A stretch of DNA of 64,000 nucleotides from Vitis vinifera (taxonomy: Eukaryota; Streptophyta; Magnoliopsida; Vitales; Vitaceae), in the NCBI RefSeq assembly GCF_030704535.1, contig NC_081820.1, positions 26,207,001-26,271,000 of the forward strand, in the 5' to 3' direction. Under the pieces are notes generated by a model that saw only the letters and a list, made by a program, of their open reading frames with translations, was not told the DNA's origin and did no database searches. This document shows, in pieces, positions 1 to 20,539 of this stretch. Made by a program: the position numbers and the translations under genes. Positions within the stretch are counted from its first letter, which is position 1, and each line of letters begins with the position of its first letter.

Positions 1-164
1 AAAAAGCCTTCCATGCTAGAAACATGTGATTCTAGCATTCCTAACAAACTCTCTTTACATTAACTCATAATTATACATTCCTTATCCTTTAAAAAGCCTT
101 CCATGCTAGAAACATGTGATTCTAGCATTCCTAACAAACTCTCTTTGCATTAACTCATAATTAT
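1..164. repeat. 90-bp-period direct repeat with internal hairpin
   Basis: Bases 1-74 recur at 91-164 with one visible mismatch (ttac against ttgc), separated by a 16 bp spacer. Each copy carries a perfect inverted repeat, ATGCTAGAA / TTCTAGCAT, with an 8 base loop. The left copy starts at the window edge, so the array may extend further left. No coding potential is seen. Confidence 0.85.
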
Positions 165-180
165 CTAATCGACACAATGG

Positions 181-360
181 CATACTCATAAATTTTATAA
201 AATTAAGAGCATTTATGCATTGTGTCTTGTCGAAAAATAGTATTATCCAATAATACAGTCGGAATATAATGTCAGTTTCAAAATCAAACTATCCAAACAT
301 ATTTTCCGACAAAACACAATACATAAATACCCTTAATTTTATAAAATATTACTCATAATG
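181..360. mobile_element. MITE-like foldback element with ~60 bp terminal inverted repeats
   Basis: The left arm (181-239) and the reverse complement of the right arm (300-360) align over about 60 bp with few mismatches. Both contain TTTTATAAAATTAAG followed by a TTTATG, ATTGTGT and TTGTCG series. The 60 bp centre includes the small palindrome GTATTA-tccaa-TAATAC. No coding sequence is present. This is the layout of a non-autonomous DNA transposon. The superfamily is not assigned because no clean target duplication is visible; the arms may extend weakly to about 171 and 375. Confidence 0.7.
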
Positions 361-364
361 TCAT

Positions 365-1400
365 CATGTCATCATGTCATGGGAAGCAAGGGGCTACATA
401 TTTAGGGTCAACCAAGTTGAAATACAACTCGTGATTTCATGCCAATCTTGATTTGATCAATGCATGCTTGTTTTGGATGACATTTGCTTCTTTTATGGAT
501 CCATATGCTTTGCATTGATTGCAGCATCAAACAATGCATCCATAATAAAGAGAAATGCTAAATGCCCCCCCTAATCTCTTTCTATCCCCACTTCATTTCT
601 TTTCTTCTCAAATAAATAAATGAATTTGACCCCCTCTTCTTCCTCTTCCTTCAGTACTCACTCACTTCATTTCTTTTCATTTCAAATAAATAAATAAAAA
701 ATGAATTTTGCCCCCCATCTTCCTTCAAAACTCACTCTTACTAGAAAGTTGTGACATTTTCATTACTTTCCCTTTCACTATATGGCTCTCCTTTCTTCCT
801 CCATATTGTTGAATGTTTTGTGTCTGGCTTTTGATAGTGTTTTCTAAGAAAATGTTCTTTTATTGCATTTTCATGTTTTCTTGTCCCTTACTCTTTCTGT
901 CTCTCCCACGTCTCTACATGATAGATTTATTATTTTTTTTAAATATTTATTCAAAAAACAAAATTCCACTTATTTCTTATTGATTTTTTTGTTATTCCTC
1001 CCTTTAATTCTGCATTATATTCTTACTGATTTTCTGATATTCTTCCCTTTAATTCTGCATTATATAACCAACGATTTACAACTTCTTCAACAATAAATTT
1101 CGTTTCCAACTTAATATGACAATAGTATCTTAAGATTAAATTTAATTCTGATTTAAGAAAGGAAAGGGAAACTAAAATCGGATGGTGGGAAAGTAAAGTC
1201 AGATTTAGCGAAGAAGACAACAAATTTATATTCACTTTCACCTCTAATTGAAAAATAAATAAATGTTAAAAGAGAAATTGAGGGATATTGAGCTGAAAGC
1301 CTGAAGATTCAGGCCCATAACCAAAACACGGCCCGGCCTAAAACGCATCGTTTTGGGTACAACAATATTTAAGAAAATACTAAACAGTAATTATACTTCT
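365..1400. other. Intergenic region left of SDHAF4
   Basis: No gene is recognised here. The stretch contains a short ATGTCATC tandem repeat near 358-380 and an imperfect ~72 bp tandem duplication at about 590-739. Both duplicated units start with cacttcatttcttttc and end in a CCCC(C)-rich, cttcctt-containing tract. The remainder is ordinary AT-rich plant intergenic sequence. Short open frames at 863-1096 and 1023-1241 are low-complexity and look accidental. Confidence 0.6.
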
Positions 1401-1412
1401 CATCTAATTAAT

Positions 1413-1418
1413 TTTATT
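1413..1418 (-). terminator. Candidate polyadenylation signal of the SDHAF4 gene
   Basis: The plus strand reads tttatt, so the minus strand carries a canonical AATAAA about 107 bp downstream of the SDHAF4 stop codon. This is a sensible plant 3' UTR length. The assignment rests on the hexamer and its position only. Confidence 0.45.
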
Positions 1419-1524
1419 TTTCAGAAACTTCTTTTTTTTTTTTTTTTTGATAGAAAAATGAATTACCGACAAGCCTAACCTCGCTTTGAGGGTATATTCT
1501 CGCTGGTGGGTAACTATACCGGTC

Positions 1525-1896
1525 TCAGAAATCGGAACACCGACCGTTCCGCTCCCAGTCGCCGTACCGAGTTGGCTCCGGTCCTTTCGGCCCTCCGATC
1601 TCGCCGGTTTGTTCGTTAACGTGAACGCCGCCCCCTCCTTCATCTTCTTCTTCCACTTCTTCTCCATTTTCGCCGTCAGGACTCTGTTTGTTTCCCGAGA
1701 AGGGAGAGACCTCTTCCTCTTCTTCTTGCTTTTCGCGGTGTTGCGGTTGCTGAGCTGAAGAGCAGAAGAGTCGCCTCGATGTGTTGGAGTGAGTCAGTGA
1801 CTCGGATCCACATCTGGATCTCGCACACGCTAACCCTAGCCTCGGTGCGGAGAGATCGATCAACGATGAGAATACACGGCTCAGATTGCTCGACAT
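1525..1896 (-). CDS. SDHAF4: Succinate dehydrogenase assembly factor 4-like, mitochondrial
   Basis: This is a single-exon gene of 123 aa. The C-terminus carries the family signature: a [14 protein letters not shown] block followed by NGRCSDF at the very end. The family (DUF1674/SDHAF4) binds FAD-loaded SDH1 and helps assemble respiratory complex II in the mitochondrial matrix. Residues 1-45 are rich in Ser, Arg and Leu with few acids and look like a mitochondrial presequence. A long acidic, low-complexity linker (poly-Glu, then Gly) separates it from the conserved tail. The open frame extends 24 codons upstream to 1968. I chose the internal ATG at 1896 because it puts the presequence at the N-terminus. 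The gene is divergent from the KGD4-like gene at 2625. No intron is needed to complete the protein. Confidence 0.92.
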   Translation of the reverse strand: MSSNLSRVFSSLIDLSAPRLGLACARSRCGSESLTHSNTSRRLFCSSAQQPQHREKQEEEEEVSPFSGNKQSPDGENGEEVEEEDEGGGGVHVNEQTGEIGGPKGPEPTRYGDWERNGRCSDF

Positions 1897-2624
1897 CTTC
1901 TCTTGGTCTCCAGTACACCCTACCGCTTCAGTTATAAAGGAAGGAGAGGGATCGTAGAGCGTGGTCACTTATACCGAACTGAATTTACAGGAGACTGAAA
2001 GCTGACCCTTGGATTTAGATATAAAGAGGTGGTTTGCATTAGAATGGAGGTCTGGCGTGGGTGATCCATGCAACGTGGCAATAGGAGAGCCACGTGGTTG
2101 TTCCTTTAGAAGCCACGTTGCAATCACGGAGTAGATTGTGTCAGTGATATGGATTGTTGGAACATTGTGCCGCCCATGGTTTTATGAAATTTGCTTATGG
2201 GCTTGGGCATCTCCCGAATCCTTTGAGCCTGTTTGGCCAGTTTTCTCAATTTTTTTAGAAAAAAATAAATTTAAAAAAATGTTTGATAACACTAAATAAT
2301 TTTTTTTATTATTAGGGGTTTTCTAAAATATAATTATATAAATATGAGAATAATTAAAAATAAAATATTAAAGATAAAAAATATTTTTAAATATTAAAAA
2401 ATGGATTAAAAATATTTTTTATTTCAAATAAATTTATAAAAAAAATTGTTAAGAAATTCCATAATTTGAGAGTTGGAGACCCACAGCGTGGGAAAAAGAA
2501 AAATAAAAGATGGGTTATTAGTTATTAACGACCATTAGGGGATTTCGTCATTCAGATAGTTGGGCTCCTGTCAGGCTGTAAACGCCCAAATTGACAAAGA
2601 AGAGAGAGAGACGTACACAGAGAA
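1897..2624. promoter_or_regulatory. Shared divergent promoter of SDHAF4 and KGD4-like genes
   Basis: Only 728 bp separate the two divergent start codons. A palindromic G-box, CCACGTGG, lies at 2090-2097. It sits between an inverted pair, CAACGTGGC (2071-2079) and GCCACGTTG (2112-2120). About 2225-2455 is an AT-rich MITE-like insert beginning near 'cctgtttggcc', which probably lengthened the spacer. G-box binding by bZIP or bHLH factors is general knowledge; co-regulation of the pair is inference. Confidence 0.55.
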
Positions 2625-5600
2625 ATGGGTGGAGCTGGGCAGGTGATGAAGAGAATCCCACGCATTAAATTCCCACAAAGACACCCTAAATCCTCAGCCT
2701 CAGGTCTCTCTCTTTCCCTCCCTCCTCTCTCTTCTCTCTGTATATCATACACATCAATCTGTATCAATTCTTTTGATATGTCTCTTGCTTTTTCTTTTTC
2801 TTTTTCTTTTTTTGTAATTTATGTTTCCTCTTAACATATTCTGGTTGGGTTTGTGTCAGTGGCTTTTTTCTTTGATCTTTTCAGTGGGCAGTGTTTATAG
2901 AACCAAAGAAAATCTGGGTCGATTTTGTTTCGGATCAAGTGCATGATGTCTTGAAATTGTCAGGGTTTTGGGTTTCGTTTTTGTCTTATCAAAATTAGGA
3001 TATGGGTTTTCCTTTTCAGTATGCAATGCTTGAGGAACCAAAAGAATTGGGTTTAGGAATGGGTTAATCATGATTTGGATCAAAGGCCTGATATATTGAT
3101 AATTTTTAGGTTTCCGTTTTCTTGGTTTGTCAAGTTAACCAATGGGTTTTCCTTTTCAGTGTGCAATTTTTAAAGAAAAGAAAAGAAATGGGTCTTAGGT
3201 GGTGGGTCAGTTTTGGCTTCGATCAAATGCCTGATTTATTGACATTTTCAGGGTTTTGGGGGTTTGATTTTGTTGTTTTATCAAATTAAACAAACGGGTA
3301 TTAGTTCAATTATATTCATGACTCTTAGTTTGAATTTGAGACAATTTTGTGTTGTATGTGTAGGCTCAAGGATAGAAAAGATGGTAGGTAACAAATGCTA
3401 AATTTCATATTGCAAAATTGTGTGGATTGGAATGATGTGATAGGAATTTTTTGTATTTTTTTTTTTTTTTGATAAGCAAGCACAATTCAATAAGAAGAGG
3501 CTAAAGAGCCCCATAGTATACAGGGCGTATACAAGGCAGCAAAGGCCAAACAAGCAAAAAGCCAAAAAAACAAACCACCCCTTAACTGGAGGCAAGCCAC
3601 TCCAGGAAATCTAAAAGGGAGTGCGGCTCCTCTTCCATATACAATTTAGCCCAACCCCAAGTATTACATACAAAAGAATATTTAAACCTCTGAATAGCTA
3701 AACCCCCCCCCCCCCCCCCCCTTAAAGGCTAATCTATTCCTTCCAAACCATCCAAAAAATAAATAATGGAACGGTACTCATCAAGACTCTTAGTTTGAAT
3801 TTGAGACAATTTTGTGTTGTATGTGTAGGTTCAAGGATAGAAAAGATGGTAGGTTACAAATGCTAAATTTCATATTGCAAAATTGTGTGGATTGGAATGA
3901 TATGATAGGAATTTGTTGTATTGATGTAGTATTTATGATTTTTAAATGGTACTCATCAAGAAGAGAAGGAAAAATGTGAAATGAGGATATTGAGATGAGT
4001 CATGCTATTCAATCCAAAGAGACTCCCTGATTTGATTCTCTCCACATTTGAAAAATGCTTTTGATTTTGTATTAATGGCATGTCATTGTGTATGTTGGAG
4101 AAGCAAAGTGGAGCGTCTATTTGGAGAAAAACAAGTGACTTTCCTGTTAAGGTGGATGAGTAGCAAGATGAGAAATGAATGTGTATATGAGAAGGTAGGT
4201 CAGAAATTCAGGGACAAGATGAGAGAAAAGGTTAGACAAGATTGTATGTCATTGGGTAATCAAGACTGATGATTATACTAGCAAGGAATGGAGGTTAAAG
4301 TAGAAGGCAATAGGAGCAAGAAGGATGAGATGTGGTGGAATATGATTTAAAAGATAATTTGACAGTATCTCCCTGGCATTACTAAGAAATGATATAATTA
4401 AAAATGGCCAAAGGCTTAATGGTGTGTGGTTCAATGGAAATTATGGCCTTTGATTTTGCAAAATAGCAAAAGAGGAGTTCTATGGCCATACCCAGTTGAA
4501 AGAATTAGGCCTTTTTTAGATAGCCCATCTTGTACGGTTTTATTAAATTTGTATGGGCCTGAAGGAGTTGGCAATTGCTGTATGGTAGCCCAGCTTTAAG
4601 GATTTGCTTAGTGTAGATCTATCACCATTCTGGATAACTAAAGCTCAAAATCAGCTTGGGTGTGGCAATGATTTGACCATTGCCTTGAATCCTAGCTCAG
4701 GTGGCAAGGGGGACAAACATGGGAGAGGTTCTAGGTTTGATTCCATGTTAAATAAATAAATAAGAAGAAGAGTATATGTAACACTTCTTTTTGTAGCTTC
4801 TCATGGCTTGAAATCTTGAGGGACATCTTGGTTCTAGTAGTAGAGTATATGTAACACTTGTTACTATGCTCTTTCCTTTCATGAAGTTCTAATCTTTGTG
4901 CCTGTGGAGCATTCTGAGAACACGCACCTACGGTATGGAGATGAAGTGCCCTGGGACAAAATGCAGGTGTGAAGGATGCAAGTCCTTTTGATGGGTTCTT
5001 GATATTCCATGATTAGATTGTGTGGCTGATACTGTTTAGCAGTTACTTTTGTCTCTTCTCCTTAGCCTTTGTATTTTATATCCTTGTAATACTATTGTGG
5101 TCAACAAGGAAATAAAGTTATATGATGAAGGCATGGTTTTCTTTGGAATTATCATGGCTACCCTTTGACTGTAGAATGTGACACGTGCCGAAGCTGTCAC
5201 ATTATATGTTTAACCGTTCCTCATCTTATAAACCAATCAACTACGATGAGAAATGGGAAGTGCAGCATTTTGGCATTGAGCACTTGAAGTGCCCAACCTA
5301 TGCTGATAAGAGTGTATATCCATGTAAACCCACAACGTCCTGGTCAAAGAGACACCAATTAGATTGGTTCTTGACTGGATCGGCTTGTAACCCATGCAAT
5401 CTGTCTGCCTTCATTTCTCTCTCTATGAGTTATTGCTTTTATTGTCAAGTACTTTTGCAATTTCATTGCCTTTTATTTCAAACTGATGGACCAGAAACCC
5501 CGAAATGCATCCCTGAAGCATCTTTTTGCTCATCAGTTTGGAATCCTAATGAATAAACACTTTCAATGGATGGATTGTAGCGATGGACCTTGTTGTTTAT

Positions 5601-6292
5601 GGGTTTCACCATCTCAATCTGTCTAATTATCCAGTTGGTTTCAATTGCTAACACCATCTTGATTTGTACAACACAATTCTCAAGAGTGTTACTCGCATTC
5701 ATTTTTTTATTTACACATGTGGTTGTAATATTTGAAGTAGTTTTGAATTGAATTAAATCTGCATTCACATGCCAAACTGGCAATTTATTGATTAATGCAT
5801 TGCTTTGCATTTAATTTTCTATACATCGATTAAGTATGACGATTTTTATTAATGTACGTTCTGCATCACAAACTAAAGCTATGCCAACAAATGAGGATGC
5901 TCATCTAATATTCACTTCAACGTCAGAGGTTCCAGCCCCACCCATCAACACTGCCATGGGAGGGAAAGCTTCTCTTCAACCCAAACGGACACCTGTTTCA
6001 GACAGAGAGATAGAGGCCATTCTGGTGAGTACCCTTTCCAATATTGAGGAATTCAAACTACCCTTCAAAGCTTATAAATTAAATTTGATGAGTTTAGATA
6101 GCCATTAAAAGTATAAATTGTTATCAGTTCGAAAATGCGTTTTCTACCATTTAAATCTGCATGCTTGTAAAGAAAAAGAAAAAGAGACCCAAATCTAACT
6201 ATTTCATGAACCCTTTAGCCATTAGATCAAAGTGGGTGTTTATCATTTCTTTAATCACCTTTTTGCAGCTGGGTGCTCCTGATCTTGGCTGA
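2625..6292 (+). CDS. KGD4: KGD4/MRPS36-like subunit of 2-oxoglutarate dehydrogenase
   Basis: Three exons, 2625-2703, 5879-6024 and 6269-6292, join in phase to give 82 aa. All junctions are GT-AG: donors CAG|GTCTCT and CTG|GTGAGT, acceptors AAAG|CT and TTGCAG|CT. The product starts with the KRIPRIKFPQRHPK block typical of the family, has a central LIF...VPAPP segment with KASLQPKRTPVS, and ends in EAILLGAPDLG. It matches the plant KGD4/MRPS36 family, which was first catalogued as a mitochondrial small-ribosomal protein. It is now placed as the adaptor linking E3 to the 2-oxoglutarate dehydrogenase core in the mitochondrion. Exon 1 is very short and intron 1 is 3175 bp, filled with a LINE fragment, a segment duplication and a tRNA-like repeat. 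The exon 2 acceptor was chosen because it alone preserves phase; transcript evidence would settle it. Confidence 0.85.
3320..3957. repeat. Duplicated 138-173 bp intronic segment flanking a LINE fragment
   Basis: Bases 3320-3457 and 3785-3922 are near-identical, with four visible substitutions in 138 bp. The right copy continues to a ggtactcatcaa tract at about 3946-3957. The same 12-mer occurs at about 3773-3784, just before the right copy begins. The simplest reading is a tandem duplication of about 173 bp whose first copy was later hit by a LINE tail that replaced a few bases. Confidence 0.8.
3456..3766 (-). mobile_element. 5'-truncated LINE 3' end in KGD4 intron 1
   Basis: On the minus strand this reads as the last part of a LINE ORF2, its 3' UTR and a poly(A) tail (plus-strand poly(T) at 3456-3470). 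The translated end (MEEEPHSLLDFLEWLASS, then stop) aligns with the end of the intact ORF2 at 59510 (LLLFLEWLAAI). Homology starts at the WT/MVWKE region, so only about 300 bp of the element is present. Inside it, a G7 tract of the intact LINE has become a run of 19 G (plus-strand C19 at 3703-3721). Confidence 0.85.
4690..4760 (+). repeat. tRNA-like sequence, probable SINE head
   Basis: An A-box-like TAGCTCAGGTGG (4693-4704) and a B-box-like GGTTTGATTCC (4734-4744) are 29 bases apart, the spacing of an internal RNA polymerase III promoter. An (AAAT)n tail follows directly. There is no intact cloverleaf that I would call a functional tRNA. An 18 bp direct repeat, agagtatatgtaacactt, lies just downstream at 4769-4786 and 4842-4859. 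The element lies in KGD4 intron 1 in sense orientation. Confidence 0.5.
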
Positions 6293-7682
6293 AGTTGAAG
6301 CACAATGTAGTTTTGAATTTCCATATCATTTTTCCCCCTTAACTCCTGGAATAAGAAACTGTGTTTTCTCAGGAAACTCATGATAAAACATGTCTAGCGA
6401 AAGAAAGACGACCTTTGGTCACCTGACCAGGGCATTGTAATTTTTTGTTCAAGAATCAATTTCCCTGGATGTAATTGTTTTCTGCATTAAGCAGCTAAAA
6501 ATCAAGGGGGCCTTTTCTTGTGGGTAACTTGATACAGTTTCTTCTGCTTTGAATTTGCGATCTGGGTTTTGCTATGTTGCCATTATACTGTCTTTGGTGA
6601 AATATTATTGCTGGTTCATGTTGGTTCTTGATGGATTTTATGCTTCTAAATTACTTGTAAACATTTACATGTGAGTTTCAATCAAGCATTTGTAGAAACT
6701 TGGTTCTATCTATTATTACCATGACTCTCAAAACAGAACCATTGTTATCCTTTAGTCCATTAAGAAGAAGCAACCATATCCTAATTCAATCAAAAACTGC
6801 CTACTGCCTACAGTCTTTTAAATGTCATGTGATCATCAAATTTAGTCCCTTGTTTGAGACAACTTTTTGTTTTCAACTTTAGCCAGAAGTAGAAGCAGAA
6901 ATCAAAAGCCATTATTCTTGATAAAATAATATCGGTATTGTAAAGCTTTTATTAAAGCATTAAGTAGCTTGGTAGGTGAATGTTTTCGGGCCATTTATGT
7001 TAAGCTCTTTTAATAAAATTAAGCTTAGAAAAAAACAAGCTTGAGGGGCAAAGATTGACTGAAAAACATCTTATGAAATATTCCATGTTCTTGTTGTAGG
7101 ATCTCTTGTTTTTTTTAACAAAGACATTGTTTGGATGCTTATTTAAACAAGATGAGAAAATCGGAAAATATTATTTATAAATTTTTTAAATACTTTAATC
7201 ATGAATGTTTATATTGTTGAAAGGTAAAAGAAATTTTATATTTTAATAAAAAAATATTAAAATATAATATATTTTTATTTTAAATAAATATTAAACAATA
7301 AAAAATAATATATTTTACTTAATTTTTATTTATTTTATAAATTAAATATAAGTATAATATAATATAAGATAACATATCTTAATTTCATGTTTATTGAATA
7401 TAATATTGAAAAATATCATATATCCCATTCAACATAATTTCCTAGGATATGCTATCCCACCAATGTGAATAAATTCAGCAAGCCGGAGCACACAGCGGTT
7501 TTTATAAGCAACAAATCCTCATTTTTATAGCTTTTCAAATGAAAATATTCAGATACAAAACTGTACATTATTCTTCCTTTTCAACCAACCACCAAAGAGC
7601 TGACCTTGAGGACAACAAAAGAAGGGGTGAGAAGCCCTATAGACAGAAAGATGATACTTTAAAAATAAACACAAGACAATTC
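6293..7682. other. Intergenic and 3' UTR region between KGD4 and GLT1
   Basis: The two genes converge here. The left part (to about 6900) has ordinary composition and probably holds the KGD4 3' UTR. About 7130-7440 is strongly AT-rich and MITE-like. The rest probably holds GLT1 3' UTR and cleavage sites; no canonical AATAAA stands out. No further gene is seen. Confidence 0.5.
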
Positions 7683-7875
7683 CTAAAACCCTACCCCATA
7701 GCCCAGAAGTAGCCCAGCTTGTTTCTCCTTAGCTTCTTCCAACTCCTTCAATTCCTTATGTGGTTTCACGACTGGGAATGGAGCATTGCTATCAATTTCG
7801 CGAACGATATGCGTGTAAGAATTGTCATTTTTGCTTTGGCTTTCGACCCCAACGTTTTGATGGACTAAGGTTACC

Positions 7876-19682
<11,807 letters not shown>

Positions 19683-20290
19683 TCTGGATATGATGTATAT
19701 ACGATTAGGGAAGCAGAGAGCTGAAGAACGTTGTTTTCTTTACAAGATTAACAGATTCTTAATTAAAATTGCCTTTAGATTAATATTAATATCCGATCAG
19801 CTCAGTCCAAAAAAGGAAAAAACAGATCTCGAATCTAACAAGGAAATCCGAGAGGAAACGTCAAGAAGATCACCTGATTCGGTAACTTCAGGAGATAACC
19901 ACCGGATCTATACCTATGTGCAAAGACCAAATCCAACAATTTTCACCAAGAAACCTTCTCCAGCACAAAAACTCACAAAAACTATATGTTAGATGAAAAC
20001 TCTCAGATTCAACGAAAGGAGTGTTGAAGACTACAAGTTATTTTAGTGTCCTCCGTCGGACTCTTCGAGATCCAATTCACATAAACAAACAAACAAACCG
20101 CTCCCAGAAAACCGAAAACTGAAAGAAAATCGATTTACTTCGCAGAAACAAAACGCACAAAGACACAGACGAGGACGGAAAGCGAGCGAGAGAACGAAGC
20201 AAAATGAAAAGGAAAAGGGCGAGAGGATTGAGAGTCTTCCGGTTTAGCTACCGACACAATCTCTGCTCTCTACGGTGGCTGTCTTCTCGG
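19683..20290 (-). other. GLT1 5' leader region, with a minimal AUG-stop uORF
   Basis: This is the minus-strand stretch between the TATA-predicted start and the GLT1 ATG. The only upstream ATG I find is followed immediately by TGA (20082-20077), a one-codon uORF. The leader is about 600 nt if unspliced. The 5' half is CU-rich, as in many plant leaders. A leader intron is possible but I could not fix its borders. Confidence 0.5.
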
Positions 20291-20304
20291 CGGAGAGAAG
20301 ATGG

Positions 20305-20470
20305 GCGAACATTTATAGAGCGAGGAGAAGGGTGCCGCAAGACCATTTTTACCCTCGCGTCCTCACCATCTCTAATGAAGTGACAGCTCAGAATTTTGTG
20401 TACGTGCCACGTGTATCGTCACCCTATGCGGCACGCGACAGCCGCTCATGGTGGGACCACGTGCCTCATG
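20305..20470 (-). promoter_or_regulatory. GLT1 core promoter with TATA box and two G-boxes
   Basis: On the minus strand, CTCTATAAATG (20310-20320) is a good TATA box and predicts transcription starting near 20280-20290. Upstream of it are two CACGTG palindromes, 20408-20413 and 20458-20463, plus a separate ACGTG core at 20402-20406. G-boxes suggest light, ABA or carbon/nitrogen control through bZIP or bHLH proteins, but that is inference from motif class only. Confidence 0.6.
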
Positions 20471-20539
20471 CCACGCTGGGGCCACTCCTGAGCCGCCCTC
20501 TAGGTTCGGTTCCGAGCCTCGGTTGGTTAATTTTTTTCT

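Noticed and set aside
1486..1758. 90-codon plus-strand frame opposite SDHAF4
   Set aside because: Antisense shadow of the SDHAF4 coding exon.
4048..4269. 73-codon open frame in KGD4 intron 1
   Set aside because: Resembles no known protein. It may be old transposon debris but nothing supports a call.
5185..5556. 123-codon open frame in KGD4 intron 1
   Set aside because: No family similarity, no splice-compatible link to the KGD4 exons, and composition like the surrounding intron.
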